In this document: positions 54,637 to 63,051 of the stretch, piece after piece
Numbering within the stretch: the stretch's first letter is position 1
How the letters are laid out: every line of letters starts with the position of its first letter
NCBI GenBank assembly: GCA_016125265.1
Contig: WGMC01000015.1
Span: 124,001-188,000 of the forward strand
Direction of reading: 5' to 3'
Source: Planctomycetaceae bacterium
GTDB lineage: Bacteria > Planctomycetota > UBA1135 > GCA-002686595
Length of the DNA: 64,000 nucleotides
Translations under genes and position numbers: made by a program
The notes under the pieces: generated by a model
What the model was told of the DNA's origin: nothing
The model's database searches: none
Seen by the model: the letters and a program-made list of their open reading frames with translations, nothing else

Positions 54637-55097
54637 CAATAGAAGCGGCCCTTCAGGCGGTACAGGCTGGTCACGTAGCCGTCCTCTTCCACCTCGCCGA
54701 TCTCGAGGCGACCGATGACCTCGAACTGACCGGTCTTGGGGCCGGTGCGCGCGTTCGGCCCGAGGTCGACCTCCACGAAGTGGTGCGGGAGCAGGGTCGA
54801 GGTGCACTGGCACGCCTCCGTGACCATGGGGAACTTGCGCTGGTCACCCTGCACGCTGGCGTGCATGAAACCGCGCAGCACGACGCGTTTGCCGTGCAGC
54901 CGCTTGATCTCGTCGGGCACCGGGTCGCCCGGCTCCCACGCCAAGGACGTGAGCTTGTGGAGATCGACCTCGATGATCTCCTCGGCCGCGACCCCGAAGC
55001 CCCGTTCTGCGCCGGAGCGCGCATCGACGGGGCCCGGAACCCACGCCGCCAGCAATAGCGCGGTGAGCAGCGCGGACTTGACCACACGCACCGTCAC
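54636..55097 (-). CDS. Short DUF3299-like exported protein
   Basis: The 153-residue protein starts at a GTG with a signal peptide (VVKSALLTALLLAAWVPGPVDA). Its mature part follows the DUF3299 pattern in reduced form: HGKRVVLRGFMHASVQGDQR, a cysteine pair in TEACQCT, and the closing FEVIGRLEIGEVEEDGYVTSLYRLKG. It resembles the next two DUF3299 proteins in these segments but lacks the PPxCxFGG motif. The start overlaps the upstream gene's stop as GTGA. It may bind metal or carry a thiol; no activity is established. Confidence 0.7.
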   Translation of the reverse strand: MTVRVVKSALLTALLLAAWVPGPVDARSGAERGFGVAAEEIIEVDLHKLTSLAWEPGDPVPDEIKRLHGKRVVLRGFMHASVQGDQRKFPMVTEACQCTSTLLPHHFVEVDLGPNARTGPKTGQFEVIGRLEIGEVEEDGYVTSLYRLKGRFY

Positions 55098-55924
55098 CAC
55101 AGTCGCTCCACCTGGTCCGCCTTCACGCGGAAGATGCTGTAGACGTAGCCGTAGTCGTCGTAGTTCTCGCCCACGGCGAAGTTCCCGGTGACGCGGATCG
55201 TGCGCATGCCGTGGTACTCGACACCGTCGGGGTCCTGGATCTCCACGTCGATCCACTCGTCGAATCCGGGCATGCCGCCGAAGCAGCAGCCGGGCGGGTA
55301 GGGCGACAGCAGGAACTCGGTCACCTTGTCGCCCTTCCACGCGATGGGCTGCATGAACCCCTCGAAGGCGCGCACTTGGCCGTCGTGGGCCAAGATCTCC
55401 TTGGGGAAGATCTCTTCCTTCGTGTAGGTGTCCTCGGCGAAGGGAGTGGGCGGCTCGTAATCGGGCATCGCCAGGTCCTCCCACGTCAAGAGCACCGTGC
55501 CCTCGGGCAGCGGCACGTCGGAGGGCGCGATCTTGCCCACGTGTCCACCGAGACCCGCGTCGGTCAACATCGCCGGGTCGAACGTGCCGACCAGCGGATC
55601 GGGACCAAAGCCGTCCCCGCCGAAGGGGTCGGGCACCGCGAGGTCGATGGTCGCTCGCTCGGCGAGCTGTGCCCCCTCGGAGTCCTCCGACGCCACTTCC
55701 TCCGGGATCGGGTAGCTCGCTTCGAAGGTGTTCTCGGCGGCCATTTCCATGGCGGCCATCGGCTGCGCGCGGGCCTGCACGGCCACGCCGTCGATGCGCT
55801 CCGCCACCCGGACGAGCGGCTGGGTCTGGACGGCCTCGGGCGAGCTGTCGAGCACACCGCTGTTGTGGGCCAGTAGGGCGGCCACAGCGGCGCCAGCGCC
55901 GGCGAGGAGGAGGGGCAGTTTCAT
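55094..55924 (-). CDS. DUF3299 family exported protein
   Basis: The 276-residue protein has an N-terminal membrane or signal segment (LPLLLAGAGAAVAALLAH) and an acidic linker to about residue 140. The DUF3299 domain follows: LLTWEDLAMPDYEPPTPF, IFPKEILAHDGQVRAFEGFMQPI, EFLLSPYPPGCCFGGMPG, TIRVTGNFAVGENYDDYGYVYSIFRV. The CCFGG motif could bind a metal. DUF3299 proteins occur with ABC transporters such as the Zrg system of Vibrio. Here it is one of three tandem relatives downstream of such a transporter. Coupled to the next gene by GTGA. Confidence 0.85.
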   Translation of the reverse strand: MKLPLLLAGAGAAVAALLAHNSGVLDSSPEAVQTQPLVRVAERIDGVAVQARAQPMAAMEMAAENTFEASYPIPEEVASEDSEGAQLAERATIDLAVPDPFGGDGFGPDPLVGTFDPAMLTDAGLGGHVGKIAPSDVPLPEGTVLLTWEDLAMPDYEPPTPFAEDTYTKEEIFPKEILAHDGQVRAFEGFMQPIAWKGDKVTEFLLSPYPPGCCFGGMPGFDEWIDVEIQDPDGVEYHGMRTIRVTGNFAVGENYDDYGYVYSIFRVKADQVERLW

Positions 55925-55953
55925 GGTGCTCGTGGAGGTGCGGATTCCCGGGA

Positions 55954-55985
55954 GGCTGGGGGCTCCGGGGGCTGGGGGCTCCGGG
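55954..55985. repeat. Tandem 16-bp G-rich duplication
   Basis: GGCTGGGGGCTCCGGG occurs twice in a row, followed by further G/C runs up to about 56000. It sits in the 141-base gap between two DUF3299 genes, just upstream of the second. It could form G-quadruplex structure or be simple slippage. Confidence 0.75.
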
Positions 55986-56065
55986 GGGCCCGGGAGGCCC
56001 CTTGGTGCGGGAGGCCTGGAAACAGGCTAGTCGGCCGGGCAGCGGACGGGGAGCCGAAACCCGGG

Positions 56066-56776
56066 CTACAGCCGGGTCGCGCTGGTCACTTCTAGGCGGA
56101 AGAGGGACCGTACGAAACCAAAGGAGTCCATTTCCTCACCCACGGAGAGCCGTCCCTCGACCCGGATCGGTAGGTATGGGTGGAGTTCCAGCCCCCCCAG
56201 GGCTTCGGCGGAGGCTTCGATCTGCTGGTCCGGCCGCAGCATGCCCCCGAAGAGGCAACTGGGCGGGAAGGGCAGCATCGCAAAGAGCACGATCTTGCGG
56301 CCGCGGGCCTCGATCGGCTGCACAAACCCCTCGAGGGCCACCAGACGGCCATCCAGGGCGAGCACGGCAGGGGGAAAGATCGCCTCCCGGGGCGGCCGGT
56401 TGCCGTCGGGACCGCGGATTTCCGAGTCGTAGTCGGGGAGCACCAGGTCGCGGAAACGCAGGGTGACGCGCTCGTTGGGGTCGATTGCGCCGGCCCCCTC
56501 ACCGGCCTTCGGCGCCGTCACCCCGTGGGCGGACCAGAAATCGGCGCCCGCGGGGCCCGTGTGGTCGACGGTGGCCTCGAGCGCCGCCAGGTCCGACCCG
56601 CCGGCGAAACCCGGGCGCTCCGCGGCGGCGGAACCGTCGATCGGGGCGGCGAAACGCACCAGCGCGGTCGCTGGCGGCGGGAAGTCGGCCTGGCCCTCGC
56701 GCCACGTGGACACGAAGGCCGAGAGCGCCGCCGCCGCGGCCAGGGCCAGGATCCAGGGCACTTGGCTGGCGCTCAC
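56066..56776 (-). CDS. DUF3299 family membrane-anchored protein
   Basis: The 236-residue protein begins with a membrane segment (VPWILALAAAAALSAFVS) and contains the DUF3299 pattern: TLRFRDLVLPDYDSEIRG, IFPPAVLALDGRLVALEGFVQPI, LFAMLPFPPSCLFGGMLRP, PIRVEGRLSVGEEMDSFGFVRSLFRL. It is closest in pattern to the 55094-55924 protein. Its GTG start overlaps the stop of the His-rich lipoprotein gene as GTGA, tying it to the ABC transporter. A role in metal handling is inferred from context. Confidence 0.85.
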   Translation of the reverse strand: MSASQVPWILALAAAAALSAFVSTWREGQADFPPPATALVRFAAPIDGSAAAERPGFAGGSDLAALEATVDHTGPAGADFWSAHGVTAPKAGEGAGAIDPNERVTLRFRDLVLPDYDSEIRGPDGNRPPREAIFPPAVLALDGRLVALEGFVQPIEARGRKIVLFAMLPFPPSCLFGGMLRPDQQIEASAEALGGLELHPYLPIRVEGRLSVGEEMDSFGFVRSLFRLEVTSATRL

Positions 56777-57276
56777 TGGGGGCTCGCGGGGTGCTGGTAG
56801 TCGAGGGGCAGGTCCTTGTAGTCCGTGCCGCGGTGTTGCACGGAGCGCACCCGGGCGGCGAAGGCGCTGGCGCCTGCCAGGGCGGGGTGCTGGCCGCCGA
56901 ACTCCGAAGTGTCGCCCGCGGATTCGCCCGTCAGCGCGCTGGCCACCGGGGCCAGGGAGAGCGACTCGGCGACGTCCCGCTTCGCCCCCGCGACGGTGAC
57001 GGACTGGACGTCGAGCAGGATGGCGGGCTCGGCGAGGCGCACGGGGTTTTCGGCATGCGCGTCGTACGACCAGAGCGAGAGTTTGCCCGACGCGGGGTCC
57101 AGCAGGAACTCGAGGTACCCCTGGTGCGCGCCCAGTTCGAGCATCACACCCCCCCGCGGCGCCGCGTGGCTGTGCCCCCCCGAGTGGGTGTGGGATTCGT
57201 GACCGCAGCTCGAGAAAAACGGCAGCGTCAACGCGAGGAGCCAGGTTCCAACGGCGGGAGCGGATTGGGTGCGCAT
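56773..57276 (-). CDS. His-rich putative metal-binding lipoprotein
   Basis: The 167-residue protein has a signal ending in a lipobox-like FFSSC, immediately followed by a histidine cluster (GHESHTHSGGHSHAAPRGG). A beta-rich domain follows (VMLELGAHQGYLEFLLDPASGKLSLWSYDAHAENPVRL). Such proteins in Planctomycetota and relatives are placed beside metal transporters; the layout resembles ZrgA/DUF2796 zinc-binding proteins in function, though direct homology is uncertain. I choose ATG 57276; a TTG at 57285 would overlap the permease stop (TTGA), consistent with other couplings here. Confidence 0.8.
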   Translation of the reverse strand: MRTQSAPAVGTWLLALTLPFFSSCGHESHTHSGGHSHAAPRGGVMLELGAHQGYLEFLLDPASGKLSLWSYDAHAENPVRLAEPAILLDVQSVTVAGAKRDVAESLSLAPVASALTGESAGDTSEFGGQHPALAGASAFAARVRSVQHRGTDYKDLPLDYQHPASPQ

Positions 57277-57281
57277 GGCGT

Positions 57282-58556
57282 TCAACTGGTGGGAACGAGG
57301 TTGGCGGCCACGTCGGTGGAGTAGGCCTTGAGGGCGGGCAGGATGCCGGCGAGCGCGCCCAGGGCGACCATGCCGAGCGGTGCAAGCACCAGCGAGGGGT
57401 GGTACGCGAGGGGGTCGAGCACCACGCCGGTTTCCTTGCGGACAACGTAGGCCGCCGCGCCGAAGATGCCACCGTAGACGAGCAGTCCCCCGAGGGCTCC
57501 GAGCAGCGCGATGGCGCTGGACTCGAGGACGATGGCGCTCGACACGGTGCGGCGTTTGGCGCCAAGGGCGCGCAGGATCGCGAACTCGCGGCGGCGTTCG
57601 TTCATCGTGTTGTAGAGGGCGGCGAGGATCGAGGAGCCTGCGACGAGCGCCACCAGGATCGCCACGGTGCCGAGCACCTGCACCATCCAGCCGAGCTTCT
57701 GGAAGATCTCGAGCAGTACCTGCGCGAGTGGGAAGGCCAACGTCGCCTCCTTGCCCTGCATGTTGATCTGCCTGTCGTATTGCTGGCCCGTCCTGGGTCC
57801 GCCGTGGAACTTGAGCAGCACCGCGCTGACTTCCTTGTGCTCGTCCGGAATGGCGACACCGGCCTCGGGTTTGTACGGCTCGCCGGCACCCTTCAGCTCG
57901 TGGCCTTCCATGCGGAAGATGCCCTCGATCGGGATGAAAATCACCCGATCGATCGGAGTGCCCGTGGGCTCGAGCACACCGACCACCTGGTACTCCTCGG
58001 GGTGGATCACTTCGCCGACCGGACTGGAGACGACGCCGTGCCGCGGCTGGAACAGCGTGCCCAGCCGCAAATCGCTGTTCTGCGCCACGACGGAGCCGAT
58101 CACGGCCTCGCGCACGTTGGGATCGAATACGACGCCGCCCGGTTGCACGGCCAGTTTCTTGCCGCGGGCCACTTCGAAGCGCTCGAAGAGCTCCAGCGTC
58201 GTGCCGACGATCCGGAAGCCGCGGTAGTTGTCGCCCACCGCGTACGGCACGGCCATCGCGACACGCGGATCGAGGCGCATCTCGTCGTAGAGCGCCCAGG
58301 GGATGTTGCCCGGTGACGTCTCCAGGTGGAACACGCTGTTCAGCACGAGTTGCAACTTGCTGCCCCGCGCGCCGAGCACCGCATCGGCGCCAAAACCGTC
58401 GAGCAAAAACGCCTGGCGCGTCTGGGCGTTCAAGTGGAACACACTCATCACGAGCCCCACGGCGATGGCGGTCGAGAACACCGTCACGCTCGTGGAGAGG
58501 AGGTGCTGGCGCAGGGAGCGCCGCACGATCAAGAGGAGTCCACCGAGCGCTTTCAC
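57282..58556 (-). CDS. FtsX/MacB-type ABC transporter permease
   Basis: The 424-residue protein has one N-terminal helix (about residues 15-40), a large extracytoplasmic domain (about 45-285), and three C-terminal helices with the FtsX signature ALYNTMNERRREFAILRALGAKRRTV. This topology is typical of MacB/LolC-like permeases that work on periplasmic substrates by mechanotransmission. The GTG start overlaps the ATPase stop as GTGA. Together with the His-rich lipoprotein and DUF3299 genes, the context suggests metal (zinc) handling rather than lipoprotein release. Confidence 0.9.
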   Translation of the reverse strand: MKALGGLLLIVRRSLRQHLLSTSVTVFSTAIAVGLVMSVFHLNAQTRQAFLLDGFGADAVLGARGSKLQLVLNSVFHLETSPGNIPWALYDEMRLDPRVAMAVPYAVGDNYRGFRIVGTTLELFERFEVARGKKLAVQPGGVVFDPNVREAVIGSVVAQNSDLRLGTLFQPRHGVVSSPVGEVIHPEEYQVVGVLEPTGTPIDRVIFIPIEGIFRMEGHELKGAGEPYKPEAGVAIPDEHKEVSAVLLKFHGGPRTGQQYDRQINMQGKEATLAFPLAQVLLEIFQKLGWMVQVLGTVAILVALVAGSSILAALYNTMNERRREFAILRALGAKRRTVSSAIVLESSAIALLGALGGLLVYGGIFGAAAYVVRKETGVVLDPLAYHPSLVLAPLGMVALGALAGILPALKAYSTDVAANLVPTS

Positions 58557-59251
58557 GGGTGAACTCCCTGTGCCGTGGCGGCGCCGCGGGCCGCCAGGTT
58601 GATCTCTTTCAGATCGACCACACGTTCGAAGGCATCCAGCACACTGCGTTCGTGCGTCACGACCAAAAGGGCCGCGCCGCGCTCCTTGCAAAGCGACGTG
58701 AGCAGCGCGATCGCTTCGCTCGCACGCTGCGGATCCAAGTTGCCGGTGGGTTCGTCCGCCAGGACCAGGCGCGGTTTGTTCGCCAACGCGCGGGCGAGGG
58801 CCACACGCTGTTGTTGGCCCACCGAAAGTTGCGACGGACGGTAGTCGAGTCGGTCACCCATGCCGAGCCGCTGCAGCAGTTCGGCGGCGTACGGCCGATC
58901 GGCGCCGGCGCCGAACACCATGCCGAGCACCACGTTCTCGAGGGCCGTGTAACCCTGCAAGAGGTTGAACGTCTGGAACACGTAGCCGATCTGGCGCGCG
59001 CGGAACGCGTCGCGGCGGCCCTCCGAGAGCCCCACCAGATCCAAACCATCGACGAGCACCGCGCCGGAATCGGGCCGCAGGATGCCGGCGATCGCGTGCA
59101 AGAGCGTGGTCTTGCCCGAGCCACTCTGGCCGATCAACGCGACCTGCTCCTCCGCCTCGAGGGCGAAGTGGGGCACGTGAAGTACGGGCTCGACCGTCCC
59201 GTCCGGGGCGCGGTAAGCCTTCTTGAGGTCGCGGATCTCGAGCAGGGGCAT
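58553..59251 (-). CDS. LolD/MacB-type ABC transporter ATPase
   Basis: The 232-residue protein has Walker A IGQSGSGKTTLLHAIAG, Q-loop VFQTFNLLQGYTALENV, signature LSVGQQQRVALARALA, Walker B LVLADEPTGNLDP and H-loop LLVVTHERSVL. This is the LolD/MacB subfamily (QTFNLLQGYTALENV is characteristic). It pairs with the FtsX-like permease encoded downstream. It is the first gene of the DUF3299 cluster; a promoter should lie in 59252-59406, where I see no clear boxes. Confidence 0.93.
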   Translation of the reverse strand: MPLLEIRDLKKAYRAPDGTVEPVLHVPHFALEAEEQVALIGQSGSGKTTLLHAIAGILRPDSGAVLVDGLDLVGLSEGRRDAFRARQIGYVFQTFNLLQGYTALENVVLGMVFGAGADRPYAAELLQRLGMGDRLDYRPSQLSVGQQQRVALARALANKPRLVLADEPTGNLDPQRASEAIALLTSLCKERGAALLVVTHERSVLDAFERVVDLKEINLAARGAATAQGVHP

Positions 59252-59406
59252 GGTCGGGGGAGCGGAACCCAGGATTACGGGCGGCAAGCATACCCGTTGG
59301 TGCCGCTGGCGTTCCCGAGGTTCCGCTCGAACCGGCCCGACTCCCCCGCGGCGAGCCGGCCGATCCCGCCGCGCGCCGCGCGCCGTCGGCCGCGGCGAAA
59401 GGGGCC

Positions 59407-60894
59407 CTAACCGAGCGCTTTTTCGTACCGCGCGACCAGGGCCCGGAGCACGGTCAACCGCGCCGATTCCTTGCACACGGCGGGCACCACCTGCCACGGC
59501 GCCCGGGGCCGGTGCGTGCGCTGCAGCATCTCGTCGGCGGCCTCGGCGTAGAGCGGCCACTTGGAACGATTGCGGTAATCGTCCTCCGTGATCTTGTAGC
59601 GCTTGAGCGAGTCGTTCTCGCGGTCGTGGAAGCGTTCGAGCTGGGTCTTCGGATCGATCTCGAGCCAGAACTTGTGCACCAGGTGGCCCGTCTCTGCGAG
59701 CTGCTCCTCGAAGTCGACCAACTCCGCGTAGGCCCGCTGCCAGTCTTCCAGTTGGGCGAAACCCTCCACGCGCTCCACCAGCACACGACCGTACCAGGAG
59801 CGATCGAAGATGCAGAGTCGGCCCGGCCGACCGAGCCGCGTCCAAAAGCGCCACAGGTAGTGGTGTGCGAGCTCCTGCGCGGTCGGCGCGCCGATTTGTG
59901 TCACCTGGTAACAGAGGGGATCGAGCCCGGCGGTCACGCGGCGGATCGCGCCGCCCTTTCCGGCCGCGTCCCAGCCCTCGAACACCACCACCGCCGAAAG
60001 GCCCTGCAACATCGCCCGACGTGTGCACTTGTCGAGTTGGGCCTGCAGTTCGCCCAGTTCTTCGCGGTAGGTCGTTTCGTCGACTGCGTCGTTCGGCACG
60101 GGATCCGGGCGCGTGGGCGCGTCGGGAACGACGGGTGCGATGACGTGCACCGGTCGGGCGGGCCGCTGGGCCAAGCGGCGCTCAAGTTCATCCGCGATCG
60201 AGCGCAAGATGACCGCGTCGCGGTTGCGCCGATTCCGGCTGTCGACCACGCGCCATGGAGCGCACTCGGTTCCCGTGCGCTCCAAGGCCAACGCGGCCAA
60301 CTCGTTCGTGCGCTCGAAGTCCGTCGCGAGGCCCCAATCCATGTCGTCGAAGCGCGCGAAGCGCTGTTCGTGCGCCTCGTCCAAGCGCTGGCGCAGCTTC
60401 TTGGGTGGCAGGTCGAGCCAATACTTGAGCAACAGGGCGCCGTTCTCGACCCAGGCGCGCTCGGTGGTAGCGATGTGTTCCAACTGGGAGTCGAAGTCGG
60501 GGTGCTTGACACCCCGCGCCGTCGCGACGATCGCCTGTGCCGTCCAAGCGCCCACGAAAACCGCGAACTGGCCCTTCGCCGGCAACGTGCGCCAGAAGCG
60601 CCAGAGCGGCGGCTGTTCGCGTTCCTCCTCGGTCGCGGCGCCGAGCGCGTGCACGGCGATGTGGCGCGGGTCGAGCCAGCTCCCGAGCCGCGCGAGCAAC
60701 TCGCCCGCGCCGGGCCGGTCCTCGCCGGAAATCACGACGATCAGCGGGAAATCGCTCTCCCTGTGCTCGAACTGCAGCCGCAGCAGCCGCGGTTCCAGTT
60801 CGGCAGCGATTTCGGCCCATTCGGACTTGCCGAGTTTGGCGGAGGGCGCGCGCAGGAGGCCCGGGCGCACGGGTTCGAAGTGGACGTCTTCCAT
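59407..60894 (-). CDS. pap: Polyphosphate:AMP phosphotransferase (two-domain PPK2)
   Basis: The 495-residue protein has two PPK2-like halves. The N-terminal half has a degraded P-loop (VVISGEDRPGAGELL, Ala replacing the Lys of GKG) but keeps the scaffold (LLKYWLDLPPKKLRQRL). The C-terminal half is intact: Walker A FEGWDAAGKGGAIRR, RPGRLCIFDRSWYGRVLVERVEGF, and the ending SLKRYKITEDDYRNRSKWPLYAEA. This matches class II PPK2 enzymes such as PAP, which convert AMP to ADP with polyphosphate. It acts in the cytoplasm. The ATG at 60894 starts the family sequence; it is divergent from doxX. Confidence 0.9.
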   Translation of the reverse strand: MEDVHFEPVRPGLLRAPSAKLGKSEWAEIAAELEPRLLRLQFEHRESDFPLIVVISGEDRPGAGELLARLGSWLDPRHIAVHALGAATEEEREQPPLWRFWRTLPAKGQFAVFVGAWTAQAIVATARGVKHPDFDSQLEHIATTERAWVENGALLLKYWLDLPPKKLRQRLDEAHEQRFARFDDMDWGLATDFERTNELAALALERTGTECAPWRVVDSRNRRNRDAVILRSIADELERRLAQRPARPVHVIAPVVPDAPTRPDPVPNDAVDETTYREELGELQAQLDKCTRRAMLQGLSAVVVFEGWDAAGKGGAIRRVTAGLDPLCYQVTQIGAPTAQELAHHYLWRFWTRLGRPGRLCIFDRSWYGRVLVERVEGFAQLEDWQRAYAELVDFEEQLAETGHLVHKFWLEIDPKTQLERFHDRENDSLKRYKITEDDYRNRSKWPLYAEAADEMLQRTHRPRAPWQVVPAVCKESARLTVLRALVARYEKALG

Positions 60895-61058
60895 GGGATC
60901 CCGCCCGGAGGATCCGCCCCGGGACCCGCGGAGGCAAGGAACTTCGCCGCGTCGCCGATCGGCCATACTGCGGTGGGTCCACGGCCGCGAGCCCAGGACC
61001 GGCCACCCGGTCGGTCTGGACCGCGGCGCGCCCCACCGCCCACCCATCCTCCGCCTCC

Positions 61059-61508
61059 ATGATCGCACCCCTGCTCCGCGTGCTCGAAACGCCCCTCGGT
61101 CCGGCGCCCGTCGGTTTTGGTCCCACGTTGGGCCTGTTGGTGCTGCGCGTCACCCTCGGCGGTTCGATGTTGCTGTTCCACGGCCTGTCGAAGGCCGAGT
61201 CGTTCGGCACCATGAAGGCGACGTTCCCCGACCCGCTCGGCGTGGGGTCGACGGCTTCCCTGGGTCTGGTGGTCTTCGCCGAAGTGCTCTGCGCGGCCCT
61301 TTTGATCCTCGGATTCTTCACGCGGCTGGCCGCCGTGCCGCTGATGGTCACCATGGCCGTGGCCGTGTTCATCCAACACGGGAGCGACCCCTGGTCCGAA
61401 CGCGAATTGCCGCTGCTCTTCCTGGCCGGCTTTGCCGCGGTGTTCTTCCTCGGCGCGGGCCGCGCGTCGTTGGACGCGGCGATCCTGACCCGCTCCCACC
61501 GCGGCTGA
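61059..61508 (+). CDS. DoxX family membrane protein
   Basis: The 149-residue protein has four hydrophobic segments and DoxX-family phrases (LLVLRVTLGGSMLLFHGLSK, SLGLVVFAEVLCAALLILGFFTRLAAVPLM, LPLLFLAGFAAVFFLGAGRASLD). DoxX-like proteins are small inner-membrane proteins with varied or unknown redox roles. It is divergent from the polyphosphate enzyme and followed by 219 bases without a supported gene. No partner gives a clue to function. Confidence 0.85.
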   Translation: MIAPLLRVLETPLGPAPVGFGPTLGLLVLRVTLGGSMLLFHGLSKAESFGTMKATFPDPLGVGSTASLGLVVFAEVLCAALLILGFFTRLAAVPLMVTMAVAVFIQHGSDPWSERELPLLFLAGFAAVFFLGAGRASLDAAILTRSHRG

Positions 61509-61727
61509 TCCGGGCTGCGATCGATGGGCCGCGCTCCTCCTCCCAGGGAGCCCAGCCGTGTGGAGGCCGCGGGACCGCCTCGGCGACGGCGTCGGCCGGG
61601 CTGGGGCGCGGCCGCCGTCTCGCAGGAGCCCCGACGCGGCCCCGCCTGTACCCCTTCGAAGGGGTAGACTCAGGGCACTCTCGCAGCCCTTTCCCCCTCC
61701 CACCAAGCCCCCCGAGCCCCCCCAACC

Positions 61728-62375
61728 GTGGCCGACACGACCACCCAGGCGCCCCCCACCCGGACCCACTGCCCCAACTGCGGGCAGAAGATCCACCGGC
61801 AGGACATGTCCAACTGCCTGTACTGCGCCATGCCCTTCGACTTCGTCGAGAAGAAGGAGGGCAAGAAGCCCAGTGCCGTCCAGGCCCGCCTGGTGCGCAT
61901 GCGCGAACACGCCGATTGGGAGGCCGCGATGGCGTGGAATCCGCCCGTGGAAGCCGATCTCGAGCGCGCCGCCCAGGGTGTGCGCCGCGGGGGTGTGCTG
62001 GCTGGCTTTGGTCTGCTGCTGGGCCTGTGGGGCCTTGCGGCGGGCATCGGTTGGGTCAGGCTGGTGCTTGGGCTAGTGCTGGTGGGCCTTGGCCTGTGGC
62101 TGATCGTGCCGGCACTTTCGCTGCGTCAAGCGCGGCTGCGCCTGCCGCTGCTCAAGCGCGCGGCGCTCGTCAGCGACCGCCGCAGCGAAACCAACCTGCG
62201 TTGGATGAGCGGCAGCACAAACTACTACTTCCAGCTCGAGCTCGAAGACGGCGGCAGCGGCGAGTTCCGCTACCCGGCCCGCGGCATCCAGGACGATCTG
62301 CTCGTGAAAGGAAACACCGGCGTCGCCTACACCCGCGGCGACGAGTTGGTGGCCTTCCGCAACATCAAGGTCTGA
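61728..62375 (+). CDS. Zinc-ribbon membrane protein of unknown function
   Basis: The 215-residue protein opens with a zinc ribbon (CPNC at residues 15-18, CLYC about 12 residues later), then a charged helix. Two closely spaced transmembrane segments follow (about residues 95-130, GVLAGFGLLLGLWGLAAGIG and VLGLVLVGLGLWLIV), then a C-terminal DUF-like beta domain (NYYFQLELEDGGSGEFRYP). The GTG at 61728 is the only start placing the ribbon near the N-terminus. I do not recognise the family. Repeat element B begins 35 bases after the stop. Confidence 0.72.
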   Translation: MADTTTQAPPTRTHCPNCGQKIHRQDMSNCLYCAMPFDFVEKKEGKKPSAVQARLVRMREHADWEAAMAWNPPVEADLERAAQGVRRGGVLAGFGLLLGLWGLAAGIGWVRLVLGLVLVGLGLWLIVPALSLRQARLRLPLLKRAALVSDRRSETNLRWMSGSTNYYFQLELEDGGSGEFRYPARGIQDDLLVKGNTGVAYTRGDELVAFRNIKV

Positions 62376-62410
62376 CTCTGCTCCGACCGACGCACCTGTG
62401 GGTGCAGGAC

Positions 62411-62959
62411 ATGGGGCGGGCCTTCAGCCCTTGCATCCGTCGTCCGACAAACCTGGGGCGTTGCCCCAGGCTACTATGGGAAGCGCCGTTGGCGCTCCAG
62501 AAGTCCCCGCGACGCGCAACGCGTCGCGCCGACGCAGCGCACGGCCACGTTCCGTTGCGCCGTTCGTGCTCGAGAGGGTCTTGCGAAGCACAATGCCCCG
62601 CGCCGCCGCATCCTCTCACCGACGCATGACCGTCCGAAAGGGGCAGCGCCCCATCCGAGAGTCGCCGCGACTCGCAGGCGACTTGCGCACGTCCGAAAGG
62701 GGCAGCGCCCGTCCGATAGTCGCCGCGACTGGCAGGCGACTTGCGCGCGTCCGAAAGGGGCAACGCCCCGTCCGAGAGTCGCCGCGACTCGCAGGCGACT
62801 TGCGCGTGTCCGAAAGGGGCAACGCCCCGTCCGAGAGTCGCCGCGACTCGCAGGCGACTTGCGCGCGTCCGAAAGGGGCAACGCCCCGTCCGATAGTAGC
62901 CTGGGGCAACGCCCCAGGTTGGGTCAGAGGCAATCCAAGGGCTGAAAGCCCGCTCCATT
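62411..62959. repeat. Repeat element B (inverted-end element, about 549 bp)
   Basis: The ends are ATGGGGCGGGCCTTCAGCCC (62411-62430) and GGGCTGAAAGCCCGCTCCAT (62940-62959). The internal palindrome CCTGGGGCGTTGCCCCAGG is at 62452-62470 and its complement at 62901-62919. The left inner flank (AAGCGCCGTTGGCGCT) matches the right inner flank of element A, and vice versa, so B is inverted relative to A. It encodes no transposase. It fills the gap between the zinc-ribbon gene and the NagB-like gene. Confidence 0.85.
62632..62895. repeat. Tandem 59-bp repeats in element B
   Basis: GTCCGAAAGGGGCA recurs at 62632, 62691, 62749, 62808 and 62867, giving four full units of 58-59 bp plus a partial fifth. 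Each unit also contains GAGAGTCGCCGCGACTCGCA, itself palindromic around GTCGCCGCGAC. The units are contiguous with no unique spacers, so this is not CRISPR. Confidence 0.88.
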
Positions 62960-63051
62960 CGCCGCGGACTGCAACGGAACAGTGCGTGACCTCCGCGCGA
63001 GAATCGGTCCAGACCGACTTCGCGCTCGAGCCGATCGCCCCGGCGCCTGCG

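Noticed and set aside
62632..62895. CRISPR-like array in element B
   Set aside because: The 59-bp units are near-identical throughout; no repeat-spacer alternation exists.
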